39,709 bases of DNA, taken from positions 206,594 to 246,302 of the forward strand of contig BFEA01000331.1 of NCBI GenBank assembly GCA_003427395.1, read 5' to 3'. The stretch comes from Chara braunii. Its lineage: Eukaryota; Streptophyta; Charophyceae; Charales; Characeae. Shown here in pieces: positions 8,903 to 19,953 of this stretch. Under the pieces are notes generated by a model. The model was not told where the DNA came from, searched no databases, and saw nothing but the letters and a program-made list of their open reading frames with translations. Position numbers and translations under genes: made by a program. Position 1 is the stretch's first letter, and each line of letters starts with the position of its first letter.

Positions 8903-10372
8903 TCAGATAATGTTCAGCACGTCGATCTCCCCTATGACGAAGGTGGGTCCTCCCGACTCCATTTCTCCGGGAGAAGGTCGCCATTCTGCCACTTCTTTCT
9001 GTTCGGGCGCCGGTCTGATCGTTCCAATCATTCCAAGCCCAGGATATCCAAGCGATACATACTGATCTAACGGGATGATCTCAGCGGCTTCTTCCGTGGT
9101 TGCCAACGCACTTCCCCCACCTTCCATCTCTTCCATCAGGGCTCCTACCCGTCCAGGTCCGTTAGCGATAGGAGTTGCGGCCATTGGTGTAACTCCGACC
9201 CGTTGTTGCGGGGGTCGGTGGGGGCAATCACGGGCTAGATGCCCTGGCTGATGGCATGCATAACAGACATTCAGATTGCTTGCGGCTCCTCCGAGAACAG
9301 GCGCCTGGGCCAATCCTTGTTGAATCGGAGGGGCATGCCCCGCGATGGGCCGCATGTTTCTCATCATGGCTTCTAACCAAGCGTTGTACTCTCGCTGTTC
9401 CTTTTTTCTCTCCTGGATTAGAATAATTAACGTTTTGGTTAGTTCGAAGATGGCAGTAGATTTATTTGTTCTTACAAGATTCTCAATTGGTGGCGGGGGT
9501 GCCGTTCTTACAGGTGTTGGCATCACAAGAACAGGGACACTCGGGATCTCACTTGGGGTCGGTCGTTTAGGGCCCACCTGTTCTAGATAGGTGACTAGGC
9601 CAGACACAAATCCCATATTTTCGAACTTGTTCTGTAATGTGGCCAGCTTAGCTCTCGCCCTCGCAAGCTCGGACGAATCTCCTTCCCTAGAATAGTCTTC
9701 TCCTTCCAGGAAGTTCGCCGCGAACTTCCGCTCCATCTCTTCTGCAGCGGCCATGGTCTTTTGCAGCGTGTGGTTGATTAGGGAAAATTGCTTTCGCAGT
9801 TTCGCCCTTATCGTTTGGCTGCAAAGCCCATCAATAAACAAATCTCTCCCGACTTGCTCGCCTCGCTCAGTCTTCACAAACATTCGGTAGAACCGGTTTC
9901 GGTATTCTGCGATAAACTCAAGAGGTTTTTTCACTCGGTCCTTGATCATGTAAAGTGCTTGCTCTGGATGGACATAATCAAATCGATTCAGAAAATCCCG
10001 TTCGAAGGTCGGAAGATCAACCCATACATAGGTACTAGATCAATGATGAGCGTCTCCTCCTAATCGAGCAGGAATGTTTACCTCCGCTTCGTTATCATCA
10101 TACTGCTGTGCTCGGAGCGTGGCCAACCATGCTCCTGCGAGATGATGTACTGGGTCGAATAGATAAAGATCAGGTGGCGTCATGGGAGCCCGTGCTCGTG
10201 GGGCGGGTTGATTAGGATTTGGCTGATTAACATTTTGTTGCGGATTCGGGTTTTGTACATTAGCATTCATGTTGGCTGCCCGTCGATTAGCCGATCTGCT
10301 TCGGGTAATGACATGGTCGCATCTATGTGCGTTCCGGGGTCGAGGCCGCCCTCGGTTAGCCAGATCGCCCAA
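8903..10372 (-). pseudogene. Ty3/gypsy gag with CCHC zinc knuckle
   Basis: One frame of 490 codons interrupted by a TGA at 10040-10042. The N-terminal part is Asn/Pro/Gln-rich, then LYLFDPVHHLAGAWLATL. After the stop come YVWVDLPTFERDFLNRF, YRNRFYRMFVKTERGE and AEEMERKF, fitting the retrotransposon gag capsid region. The nucleocapsid knuckle is CYACHQPGHLARDC (9224-9265), a CX2CX4HX4C motif that binds RNA. The terminal TGA is at 8903-8905, and pol follows in the same frame. The start codon at 10372 is the first suitable ATG after the PBS. Gag packages the element RNA into particles in the cytoplasm. Confidence 0.9.
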
Positions 10373-10389
10373 TTAGACCCGGCCACGTG

Positions 10390-10404
10390 TCGGGCTCCGA
10401 TACC
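10390..10404 (-). promoter_or_regulatory. Primer binding site (initiator tRNA-Met type)
   Basis: On the minus strand this reads TGGTATCGGAGCCCG, close to the TGGTATCAGAGC site used by many plant LTR retrotransposons for reverse-transcription priming by initiator tRNA-Met. It lies 17 bases upstream of the gag start, so the 5' LTR should end just beyond 10404. Confidence 0.75.
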
Positions 10405-12094
10405 AACCTCACGCCTAGCGCGACTTCCTGATCGGACTAGGATGTGGGCCTGGAAGTGCGAAAAGGGGTGTGCCAAGGATTTTTGGGAAAGTGGGGGGGT
10501 GGAGTCCCAGGTCAGAACTGAGATCTCCTGTGGAAGGATTTCTCGAGGGCACAAGTGCAATTTGGCGGAGAGGGCGGACCGCCCCTGGTCATAAGGCAGG
10601 TGGCATGCGCGGGTCGCTCAAGGCCGGCTGAGCCATTGGTTTCGGGGACGACGGTTTGCGGGAGGGTCCCTTCGGGGTAGGTGGGGTTCCGATGAGTCAG
10701 GCCGTCGGGAGTTTCAACGTGGCGCCCCTCGTCGCGCGTTGGTTGGGTCTCCGGGATTCGGGGGTCCTCTGATCGACGCGTCGTCGGCAGTTTCCGCAGG
10801 GCGTACTGGGCCAGTATGGGGCTATGGTCGGCCACGGGACGACGCTGAGTTGGTGATACGGAAAAAGAAGGCGAAAGGGAGGGAAACTGGTGGAGATAAC
10901 GACAAATCCGGGGTGTGTGAAGTAGTAGGTATGGTCCGAAAAGGGGAAATCAGAGCATCAGGGGTCGCCAGTGGTGGCGCAGTGAAACTCGCGAGGGCAC
11001 AGTCGGTTCTCGATTAGGCAAGGGTATCTCTGTCGCAGGACTTCGTTTACCCACGGGGTGAAGTAGTCCGGGTCGTATAACAACAACTCCGAGCTCTCTA
11101 AGCGTGTCATTGTATCATCGCCGAGTTATGAGTTGCCTAAGGGCGGGTCCACGGCGATTGCGATAACCGCGTGCGAGCACGTGCAGACCGCGTGCGAGCA
11201 CGTGCAGACCGCGTGAATTAAGTCGGGCTTACGCGTGTTCGTGCGGGACGACTGCACCGTCGCGGACCCTGGATGGCCGCGTCCAATCAGACAGTGCTTC
11301 TGTAGTCGATGGTCCTTTTGGGATTGACGAATCGACGTACAGGGATACGTGTAAGTGCGCAACTCGGATTGTGTTTAAACGTGTCCTCGTGCGGCGTTCG
11401 TTGAGTCCGGCATCCGATCGTCTAATCACTCCGTGCTGTTTTGAGCATGCAAGATGCAACGACCACAACAGCTCAATCAAAACAAAAACGAGAACAGGAT
11501 TGTCGATTGTGCAAAATTCCTATCTTACTCACGAGTGCATCAACGCAGTAAACAAGGCGAAGGCAAGGATCCGATAGGAGGATAAGCAACCAAACATGGC
11601 ATCCATACATCCATTCATTCAACAACATACACACAATGCATCGGAGATAGAATCGCGAAGACGAGTGTGAGCAAAATCCCAAGTCAAAATTTCAAAAAAC
11701 AGAAATCGGACAGATCGCCCGGAGCCGAAATCAAAATTTATATACACGAGACAGGAGGGAGAAAAGACAAAAGAAACAGCAAATCCGCATCCATCAACCT
11801 CAGCTCTTTCTTCCTCTCTCTCTCTCTCTCTCTCCGATGCGGACAGTCCGTCGTCACGCACCAACCCACGAAGCCGTCACCCCGCTTAGTCCTCCCGCAC
11901 CCGTCAGGTTCGCCCACGCCCACAGTCCGTCGTGGCCCGCGTCAACCCCGCGCGTTTAGCACCAGCTCGTCGGGTCGCACGACTCCTGCTCTACTCACCT
12001 CTTACTTCGCTCGTGTGTCGACCCTCTCTGATCGCGCAACCCCGAGCTTCCAACAGCTGGTTAAGAGGGCTAACTAATCGTGCAACCGAAATTT
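10405..12094 (-). other. Presumed 5' LTR and leader side of the Ty3 element
   Basis: No convincing coding frame. The region lies between the PBS and the right 123-bp repeat. On the minus strand it contains TATA-like sequences near 12083-12097 (GCTATAAATTTC) and 11730-11750 (GTATATAAATTTT), which could serve as the element promoter. It also contains a (CT)n run at 11811-11834 and a 21-bp tandem repeat at 11166-11215. If the LTR starts at 12217 it would be about 1.8 kb. The LTR end before the PBS is not a clean CA, so exact limits are unresolved. Confidence 0.4.
11166..11215 (+). repeat. 21-bp tandem repeat, 2.4 copies
   Basis: Unit ACCGCGTGCGAGCACGTGCAG occurs twice perfectly plus a partial third copy. 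Confidence 0.9.
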
Positions 12095-12217
12095 ATAGCG
12101 TGCATGCATGCGCGAAGAACGCGGAATTACCAGGACTTAGGAGGGAGATTATAGAGGGAGTGTCCGCGTTCTGCATGACCGGGCCGCGGCGTGGGGGACG
12201 TAGCCACTCTCCACGCA
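12095..12217 (-). repeat. 123-bp direct repeat, right copy (possible 5' LTR start)
   Basis: About 97% identical to 1418-1540. On the minus strand it starts with TG and runs directly into the presumed LTR/leader. On the other side LINE sequence begins immediately at 12218. Confidence 0.7.
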
Positions 12218-13195
12218 GTCAAGAAGGGCTATAGGGAAGCACGTAAACCGATTAGGACCGAGGATCAGATCGCTAAGCGCTGGGAGAGAGACTCCCCACT
12301 GGGGCAACAGGACTTCAGGAACGCTGGTCCGCAGTATCTCACATCCGGCCAACCAGTCACAGAGCCCTTCAGTGGCAAAGTGGCAAATAATACATAGGTG
12401 CCTACCCACTCCAAACTGGATTACATCACGATCTGACCTGGAGGAAAAAGGAGTCTTGTCCCCACTGTGCTCCTACTGCTCCCACAAGCTGCCTAACAAA
12501 AGAGGCACCCTGGAGCACTGCTTGTTGGATTGCCCTATGGTGATCCAACTGTGGAGCTGGTGGGATGCAGCGTGGCATACCTTACAGAACAACACCTCCC
12601 TTGGGAGGTGTCCACCCTCCTCCTAGGAACTCCTCAGGCCAGGACTGAGAACTGGTCTTCGTTTACGACTAACCTGTTCGCATATTCCGGACTCACCATG
12701 CTCATGGCAGCCTGGAGGATGCGCTGTTCATATGAGAGAAAACAGCACAATTACGGCTACATGCAAGCCCAGTCAATGATAATAGACACAATCACTGCCA
12801 AAACTCACTCGGCTTGGAAAGAACTACAGAACCAGTTGGTCACTGAGCAGGACACTGGGAAAAGACTGGGACTGCGGAACAGATTTGCTGAAACTTGGAC
12901 TGATACAAACAAGAGACTTTATAGTCTCAACGACGATCACACTCTCACATGGCATCCCTGGCTTCTCACTGAGAGGCGGTGGGAACGATTACCAACATAC
13001 CACTTTCAAGTCTCCTACCTTCCGACTGACTTTGTCCTCGTCTTAAGTTATTCACCGGTCCTCCCTTTCCTAAACTCTGCACCTACCCCCTCCCTTCGTC
13101 CCTGGCCCTCCCTTCCCCCCCCCCCCTCTCCCTGTCCACCATTCCCTCATGACCTGCTACCCCCCCCTTCTGACACTAAGCCGGCCAGGGCCTGA
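12218..13195 (+). pseudogene. LINE ORF2 C-terminal fragment with zf-RVT domain
   Basis: Three overlapping frames carry one protein broken by frame slips near 12390 and 12600. They read KWQIIHRCLPTPNWITSRSD, then CSYCSHKLPN and EHCLLDCP (a CX2C...HX4C zf-RVT zinc motif), then LWSWWDAAW, NLFAYSGLTMLMAAWRM and IIDTITAKTHSAWKEL. This is the region after RT in plant L1-type ORF2 proteins. The endonuclease and RT are absent, so the copy is 5'-truncated exactly at the 123-bp repeat border. A Pro-rich, C-rich tail follows (13060-13190). The same domain recurs at about 22003-22180 in a different LINE. Confidence 0.8.
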
Positions 13196-13440
13196 TTGCC
13201 TAATTGCCTCACTGATACCCTCAGAGGGGTGACCAGTGGAGTGAGAAGGGGATGAAGAGGTGGCCAATGGGTTGGAGAGAAAGACATCGGAACTGGAGAC
13301 TTTATTCCATAGAAGGGCAACAGCCCTCAAATCATGTCCAGTATCAGAATACAAGGGCCAGAGTCCAGCATAGTCAGACATTTGGATAACAAGGCCTGTG
13401 CATACTATCACTCACCATAGGCTCTTATGTAGGCAGGTAG

Positions 13441-13815
13441 GCAAGAAACTTAGTCTGCCGTGTACATCTACATGCCAAGGCCCACTCTCAATAGATGGCC
13501 CCGGTAGCTTTTTGTAGCTTTCTGTCATTTCAAATGCATCTCTGCGTAGTCTAGCTATCACAAATGTATGTCTATTAGGCTAGCAATAATCACAACACTG
13601 ATGCATACCATCATTCACCATAGGACGTCACATGTACGCAAGAAACTTAGTCCGCCGTGTACATCTACCTGCCAAAGCCCACTCTCAATAGATGGGCCTG
13701 GTAGCTTTCTCTCATTTCAATATAAATGTCTGCTTAGTCTAGCTGTCACAAATGTATGTCTGTTAGGCTAGCCCTAATCACAACACTGATGCATACCATC
13801 ATTCATCATAGGACG
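13441..13815 (+). repeat. Diverged tandem duplication, period about 197 bp
   Basis: Unit 1 (13441-13637) and unit 2 (13638-13815) share GCAAGAAACTTAGTC, CCGTGTACATCTAC, CACTCTCAATAGATGG and TGATGCATACCATCATTCA. The flanks at 13387-13440 and 13816 onwards show partial further copies (CACCATAGG, CATAGGACG). Satellite-like, non-coding. Confidence 0.85.
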
Positions 13816-14045
13816 TTATGCAGGAAAGGCCACTAGGGTTTAAGGGTTCAACTGATCAGACACAACAACAACATGAGGCAACAAATAGATAGACAGTAAT
13901 CGACCGTCAAAAGTTACAACGACAACAGTATAATTGATAACTCGTAAGAACAGAAGGCAGGGCTGCTCACTGCCCGGTCCCCTCATGGACACTGACATCT
14001 CATGTTCACATACATTGTTCATACATTGTTCATACATTGTTCACA

Positions 14046-14149
14046 TTGTACTCCACTGGGACGTTGGAGCCGTTTTCCAGCAGGTGCTGCTCCCCACCAA
14101 TAGATGGAGCCTCCCCGACAATGCTAGTGGTGCCTGCTCGTATGAGCAC

Positions 14150-14152
<3 letters not shown>
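14046..14152 (+). repeat. Dispersed GC-rich retro-repeat core, copy 1
   Basis: Contains GGGACGTTGGAGCC, TTCCAGCAGGTGCTGCTCC and CCACCAATAGATGGAGCCT, the core shared with copies at 14783-14830, 18735-18795 (-), 32190-32235 (-), 36305-36410 (-) and 36605-36645 (-). It lies downstream of the LINE fragment in the same orientation, so it could belong to that LINE's 3' region. A T-run and gap follow. Confidence 0.75.
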
Positions 14153-14193
<41 letters not shown>

Positions 14194-14240
14194 NNNNNNN
14201 NNNNNCTCGCCCGGGCAGTTTCTTAAAAAAAAAAAAAAAA
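14153..14240 (+). other. Poly(T), 12-N gap, poly(A)
   Basis: About 40 T bases, N at 14194-14205, then CTCGCCCGGGCAGTTTCTT and about 19 A bases. This is an unresolved assembly join in homopolymers. Apparent frames across it are not real. Confidence 0.9.
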
Positions 14241-14564
14241 AAAGACTGCCAGTACTTGGCCCGTACATCGGACGCGGGCCTTGCAATTTAACGCGCCGCA
14301 CATTTCTGGGGTTCAGTACCGAACCGAAATGGCTGGCGGCGCCAGCCAAAGCAGGCCTGCACGCAGGGCGAGTTTAGGCTCGGCATCAATAGCTGGGCCA
14401 AGGTTTGGTGGTGGTTCAAGGATGAAGTACAGAGCTAACCGAATACAAGTAAGATACACCTGACAACTTTGAGAGGAGTCTGGCTAGCCAAGGATAAGGT
14501 GGCGGAGATTAAGGACATGCAGCTGAAATTCAAGGACTGGCATAATTCAGAAATTCCAGTAGGG

Positions 14565-14662
14565 AGTCCTTCGAGACCTTGGGGTAAAATTTGAACGATA
14601 CAGAGAAAATTAGCATGGCCCCTGTGCAAGGATGACATGCATGAATCGAGAAATGGTCCAAA
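14565..14662 (+). pseudogene. U6 snRNA retrocopy 1
   Basis: Matches U6 from the 5' stem (GTCCTTCGAGACC for GTCCCTTCGGGGAC) through GAACGATACAGAGAA, TTAGCATGGCCCC, GCAAGGATGACA and AAATGGTCC, almost full length with several substitutions. An A-rich tail with C interruptions follows instead of the Pol III T-run. It is a retrotransposed copy, not an active gene; no USE or TATA upstream was seen. LINE/repeat sequence starts soon after (about 14728), so it could be a LINE-mediated chimera. Confidence 0.85.
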
Positions 14663-14727
14663 AACAAACAAAAAAAACAAGGGCTGAAGGTTTTTCTTAC
14701 CTTAGCGGTCTTTCATGAATAATTTTG

Positions 14728-14838
14728 ATGGTTTCCCTCAGCCGAAGCCCGGTAATGGCCCCGGTACCTCAAGCTTTTCTGTATATAAGGGACTCTGGGC
14801 CCGGTTCCCAGAATGTGTTGCTCCCCAGTTTCACTCCC
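14728..14838 (+). repeat. Dispersed retro-repeat, copy 2 with TATA-like element
   Basis: Reads AAGCCCGGTAATGGCCCCGG, then GTATATAAGGGACTCTGGGC and GTTGCTCCCC, and ends in a C-run and A-rich sequence. The same order occurs on the minus strand at 18735-18860. It lies just upstream of the LINE ORF1-like region and may act as, or derive from, its 5' region. Confidence 0.65.
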
Positions 14839-15033
14839 CCCCCAAAGAATAAAAAAATGAATTCCACTATGGAGGCAGAACTCCCAGGCAGGGAGGTCCC
14901 CGAGGGGCCGAGCCCAGCAAGGTCGTAATGGCCAGAAGGATTGCCACATCACTGGAAAGGCTCTTCCAATGAAAAAGTAGACTCAGACTCGGAAAGAGAG
15001 GAGGAGGAATAAAAAATTGAGGAGTCTGAAAAT

Positions 15034-16362
15034 TTGAAAAGGAAAAAAAAGAAAAGAAAACAAATGACAAATAAATCTGTAAGGGATACCTCTGCTGAAG
15101 ATGGCACAGACAAAGGTCAAATGGATGAACAGCAAGATACAATGAACCTTGACCCATTTCACACAGCTTTTGCACCAGTACCAATGGAGGTTGACACTAC
15201 TCCTCTTCAGGGGGACTTTGAAATGGAGGATGTAGAGACATCACAACAGTCTCCCTTCAATAGCCAAGAGGATCAAAAGATCATTCAACTTGCAGAGTGG
15301 CTGCTGAAAAATTTTGAAATAATGACTTTTTGGATGCCTCGTATGCTCAGCTAGTCGCTATGATTACCAGCAGACCTAGCCTCAATCATGTGCTACACCA
15401 CGGTCTGCCTGAAGGGGCCCAATGGACTGTAGTAAGTCAGAGTATGCTGGGCTCTGTACTCCAAATATTCCAACCTCCACCGGTTGAAGGAAAAGCACCC
15501 AATCAAGAAACCAGCACAGACTTAGTAGTGTTGGAACCTACGGGGTCACCAAATTCATCTGAAATAAGTGAGAAAAAGGAAAATAATTATCATGAACAAT
15601 CGGGGAAAAACAACAATGTCATTGTCATCACAGAGGAACAAATGGAAAAAGAAACTACTGGTCAACAAAATCCCACTACCCAGAAGGATCAGGTCGGAGT
15701 TCGAATCCAAGGAAACAAATTGCAGGCCACTAGTTTCCTCTCCTCAAGAGACCAATGACAACAACGACCAATCAGAGAAGGATAAGTGTAAAGGGATTGA
15801 TGGGGTTAACCTCCTTTTATCCCAATCAAATAGTGGGGGTGAGAAGGGTAAAAGACAGAAAATCAGACATTTACTGGAGAAAGGTCGTGCATCCAAGTCC
15901 CAAGTACAAAAAGGTAATTTGATCATTCCGGTTAGAAGGAAAGGGGGGAAATGGGAGATTGGTCTGTCTCGAATCGGACAAGACCAATATGGGGATGTGA
16001 CACAAAGGGGATTGATTACATACGTTGATTACCAGACAGCAGGGGACAGAGCTTTGAAAAACGATTTGCATGACTTTCTATCAAAACACTGTGATCCAGG
16101 ACCTCAGGCGACTCTCATGGAATTGGGGCACCAAGCTAAAATGACCAAGAGAGACACTTACGTCAGAATTGAGGAGAACAAGGAGGCAAACCTTCACTGT
16201 TTTCCCCACGCTGCCTTGCTGGATCTTCAGCAGCTCAAAGTCAAGGCAAATGCAGTGTGGTCTATCGTCGAAGTGTCCTCTTTCTTGTGCTCTATTCTAC
16301 GTAAGGGTCTACTTACTTCCACTACCTCTCCTTTGGAAGGTGGATCCTGGTCTAGACTGTAG
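15034..16362 (+). pseudogene. LINE ORF1-like region
   Basis: Three overlapping frames broken by slips near 15340 and 15740. The first starts with a Lys/Arg-rich stretch then an acidic region (VPMEVDTTPLQGDFEMEDVE). The second contains SYAQLVAMITSRPSLNHVLH and a polar Glu/Gln/Asn-rich tail. The third contains GNLIIPVRRKGGKWEIGLSR and GLITYVDYQTAGDRALKNDL, with a basic and a folded-looking part. It precedes the endonuclease in the same strand, the place of ORF1 in L1-type elements, whose product binds RNA. No zinc knuckle or RRM signature was recognised, so the ORF1 assignment rests mainly on position. Confidence 0.5.
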
Positions 16363-16479
16363 ACTAACCTTGTCATAAAAATCATGGTAGGGTTCATAAA
16401 TCTGGATATTTGTTTAACATGGATGTAATACAAGCCTTTTATGGGAAAAATCATTGGCAAAGGACCACAAAAGAAGCAG

Positions 16480-17210
16480 ATATGGATTTACGATCCCTAA
16501 ACGTTAATGGTTGGCTACAGCAGATGCAATTGAAATGAGAGCTTTAGTAGAACAATTGAAAGGGGTGCGAGGGTGTACTTGGCCTGATCTTGTTTGTATT
16601 CAAGAGACTGACCTCCTGGACACCCCAACTCACCAAAGAGCACGCAGGTTGGTATGACCCTTTCAAAAATTTACTCCTCATGCTTACCATAATGGATCAG
16701 CAGGAGTGGCCTTTTGGGTCCCACCTGATTCCCGGATGGAAATAATCCATTGGGAGGTAGACAAGGTACAGGGGCGTTGAGTTTGGGCTATAGTGATGTT
16801 AGAAATAAAACTTATGGGTGTTATGAACAGTTATGCCCCTAATGGTATTTGTAGTCATATTCCCACGGACATCCCTATGGTGATAGTAGGGGACTTTAAC
16901 GCAGCCCCTAATGGCTGGCTGGATCGCTGAAAGATCCCTCAATCTTGTCCAACATATGTGGAAGAAAATGAGAGAGTTATTCAACAATTTTGTGAATCAC
17001 AAAAGCTTTTTGAGTCGTATAGGAGGTTATTCCCACAAGAAAGAATTTTTACATGTATAAGGAACTGTGGATCACCTCACTTATCCAGATCTATAATATA
17101 TCTAATCATGTGATCTGATGACCTTGATCGAGCAATGATCGGAGCAAACATCTTTCCACAAAGTCCATGGCCAGGCGCTGATCATAAGATGTATGCAGTT
17201 CTCTTTTCGC
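16480..17210 (+). pseudogene. LINE ORF2 apurinic-type endonuclease domain
   Basis: In sequence order across several frame slips: LRSLNVNG (Asn motif), LVCIQET (catalytic Glu), NGSAGVAFWV, MNSYAPNG (Tyr motif), IVGDFNAAPNGWLD (Asp/Asn motif) and GADHKMYAVLFS (the terminal His motif). All are hallmarks of the exonuclease/endonuclease/phosphatase fold that nicks target DNA in L1-type elements. At least three stops or slips are present (near 16510, 16650, 16780, 16930), so the copy is dead. Confidence 0.85.
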
Positions 17211-18056
17211 AAAAAAAAAAATCAGGGGCGGGGCTTCCAATACTGGCCCAAAGAGGTTTTGGGGATTTTATTCAAGAAGTGTGAAAATTTTGGCAATCGA
17301 CAAAAGATAGACATGACACCTACATCTCATGGTTTAACAATGGGTTAGTATTACTTGCCAAAAAATGTAATGAGCATTCCAAATTAATGGTCAAAGCAAA
17401 ATTTTCCCAGGAAATAAAAATTCAAGAACATATCCAAAACTATGAATAACTTCATCCCTTATATCCGGATACACCAACTGATTTACAATCTTTGAATGAC
17501 CAATTATTATCCTTTGCTCAACAACGTTGGCAAGGATACTTAATCAACGAAAAATTAACTAAACATGAAACAGAAGAACAAATGAAAGCTTCTTTCTTTG
17601 CCTGTGCTCAGGTGAGTACAAGAAAATTTACCATTGAGGCCTTGCAAATCCCTAGCATTCCCTACCAAGGAGATCCTACCACATCCGCTGGAAGTCTAAA
17701 AGTTGCTTATGATTTTTAAAAGATTTTTTTACTTCCACGATTAATGGTGTCCAGGATGATGTGGTTTTACAATTTTTTTTAGCCCCGATGGAACAGGCAC
17801 TAACACAACAGCAAAGGATGAAACTAGAAGAACCAGCCACAAAGAATGAGATTTGGATGACACTACTACAAATGGAGGAGGATAAAACACCCGAAATGGA
17901 TGTCTTCCACATGAATTTTGAGAAACAATGTGGTCCTCCCTATCGGATGATCTAATGAAATATTACAATCAAATACAGACTACAACACAAATGCGGGAGA
18001 TTGTGGGTCAAGGTATTCTCTCTTTTATATAAGAAAGGATAAACAAATCCAACATT
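17211..18056 (+). pseudogene. LINE ORF2 linker between endonuclease and RT
   Basis: Broken frames with helical, Lys/Gln/Glu-rich sequence such as LLSFAQQRWQGYLINEKLTK and an SCDE-like ARKFTIEALQIPSI segment (17492-17719), then EDKTPEMDVFHMNF (17761-17955). This fits the spacer upstream of LINE RT. Stops separate the pieces. Confidence 0.6.
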
Positions 18057-18717
18057 ATGAATTATAGGTCAATCACACTCCTAACTGTTGTGTATAAAAT
18101 GCTAGTCAAAGCCTTAACCAACAAACTTATCCGTATAATGACAAATTCATTCACCTATCCTAGACTGGTTGATTTTGAAAACGCTTACGATCATGTTGAT
18201 TGGGGACTCATAGGTATCTGCTTACAAAAAAACTTTGGACCAATCATTTGATGATGGGTACACATTCTGCACTCTAATGCTACTACTAGAATGCAAGTCA
18301 ATAGGTTGCTCTCACTTGAGATTCGTCTTCAACGATCGGTGAGGCAGGGCGACCCACTGACTCCTTTCTTATTCATAATCGTCACAGAAACTCTGGGAAC
18401 AAATCTCATGACTAATCCTCATCTCAAGAGACTACAAATAGCAGGGATCCCAAAAGAAGCAATTCCAATTTGTTCCATGTTTGCTGATGACTTAACGATT
18501 ATGATGGAGGCATCCTCTCAGAATATGGAAGAAATTAAGATGCTCATGGATAATTTTTTATTACTTTCTGACATGGTTGTTAACTGGGGTTATAAAACGC
18601 TGGGTTGGTGGATACATTCCCAAGGGGATAGACCACCTAAAACTCCAAGGGTCCAATGGCTCCCCCAGGAAGCACCAATCAGAGTTTTTGGTATCATAAT
18701 CACGGCACAAGGTAAGC
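18057..18717 (+). pseudogene. LINE ORF2 reverse transcriptase, first part
   Basis: NYRSITLLTVVYKMLVKALT is RT block 1. LVDFENAYDHVDWGLI follows almost at once, so the QxGFxxGR region between them is deleted (near 18160). The next frame holds RSVRQGDPLTPFLFIIVTE and MFADDLTIMM with the catalytic FADD near 18480-18491, then NFLLLSDMVVNW and the beginning of the thumb. A frame break lies near 18250. The frame is interrupted at 18718 by an antisense retro-insertion and resumes near 20445. Confidence 0.9.
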
Positions 18718-18886
18718 CCTTTTTTTTTGGGGGGGGGGGAACAAGGCTCCAATCTATTCGTGGGGAGCAGCACGTGCTAGGAATCGGGCCCAGCGTCCCA
18801 TATGAAAATTTACATATGATTTTGAAGATTGAGATATTGGGGCCATTACCCGGCTCTGACTCAAAAAAACTTTCAAAAACGAAGCT

Positions 18887-19077
18887 ACTTAGAAAATGAC
18901 TACGACAAACCTCAGAATATAACCGGAATTCAGAAAACTGCTCAGAAGACCTCCCCATCCATCCATTTAACCTTACTCCGGNACTTAGAAAATGACTACG
19001 ACAAACCTCAGAATATAACCGGAATTCAGAAAACTGCTCAGAAGACCTCCCCATCCATCCATTTAACCTTACTCCGG
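18887..19077 (+). repeat. Exact 95-bp duplication across a single N
   Basis: 18887-18981 and 18983-19077 appear identical, separated by N at 18982. The join looks like two contigs that overlap by 95 bp but were placed end to end. Confidence 0.9.
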
Positions 19078-19953
19078 CAAGACTTACTGCAGCAGAGCCA
19101 CCATCTCCACTGCTGCTATGCCCTATTCCCATCCTACCAGCTAGCCCCCTCACTAGTAGGACGTGTGATATCCCACCATCTCCTTCCCCACTCCCCCTCG
19201 TTCTGTTTCAGCTCAAAAAGTTGAAGCTACTTTAAGAAATGACTTCAACAGACTTCAAAAATCAACAGGACTCAAAATCCGACTCGAACCCCCCCCCCCC
19301 ATCAATCCTTTGTTCCTCACTCCGGCAAGACTTACTGAAGCAGAGTCACCATCTCTACCGCTGCTATACCCTATTCCAATCCTACCAGCTAGCCCCATCA
19401 CTAGTAGGACGCATGGTATCCCACCATCTTCTTCTCCCACTCACCTTGTTTCCTTTTTAGGATCGACCGTCGGGGTCCTAAAAGAAAATCCAAAAATCTC
19501 GACCTCCTTACCAAACCTTTCCAAGGTTCCTCAAAGTTGTCTTACTCCCTGCCGAGCTCTTCCAGACCTCACACCCCCACTTCCTGCTGGGTTACAGGGC
19601 AACACAACTCGCCCCACCTCCGACCAGCGTCATCCCAGCAGCAAACCTTGGTTGTACCGTGAGATGCCCACCCCGAAGCATCCCCAGATCTCTCTACCAG
19701 GCCTCACGCTCCTGCGTCAACAGGTTACAGAGCAACACCCCAACACCGGTCAGCGTCGTTCTGGCATCGAATAGCCGCCGATCGCTGAGTATAGCAACGT
19801 CAAGGCAGCCTGGGAAAATTGATAGAAGCCCCAGATTCCTAAATGTTCTCGAGTCCCCCGTAACGGTCAAACAGAGTACAATCCAGAAAAAATGGGGGGT
19901 CAAAACTAGAAATTAATACCAACTATCCTAAACTCCCCTCTCAACAAGCGGAC

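Noticed and set aside
10693-10720. CGATGAGTC resembling a hammerhead box
   Set aside because: The box is not CTGANGA and no GAA plus helix III can be formed.
14281-14560. Possible protein segment upstream of the first U6 copy (LTTLRGVWLAKDKVAEIKDM)
   Set aside because: Short, no start or domain, and stops nearby; perhaps LINE debris but not supportable.
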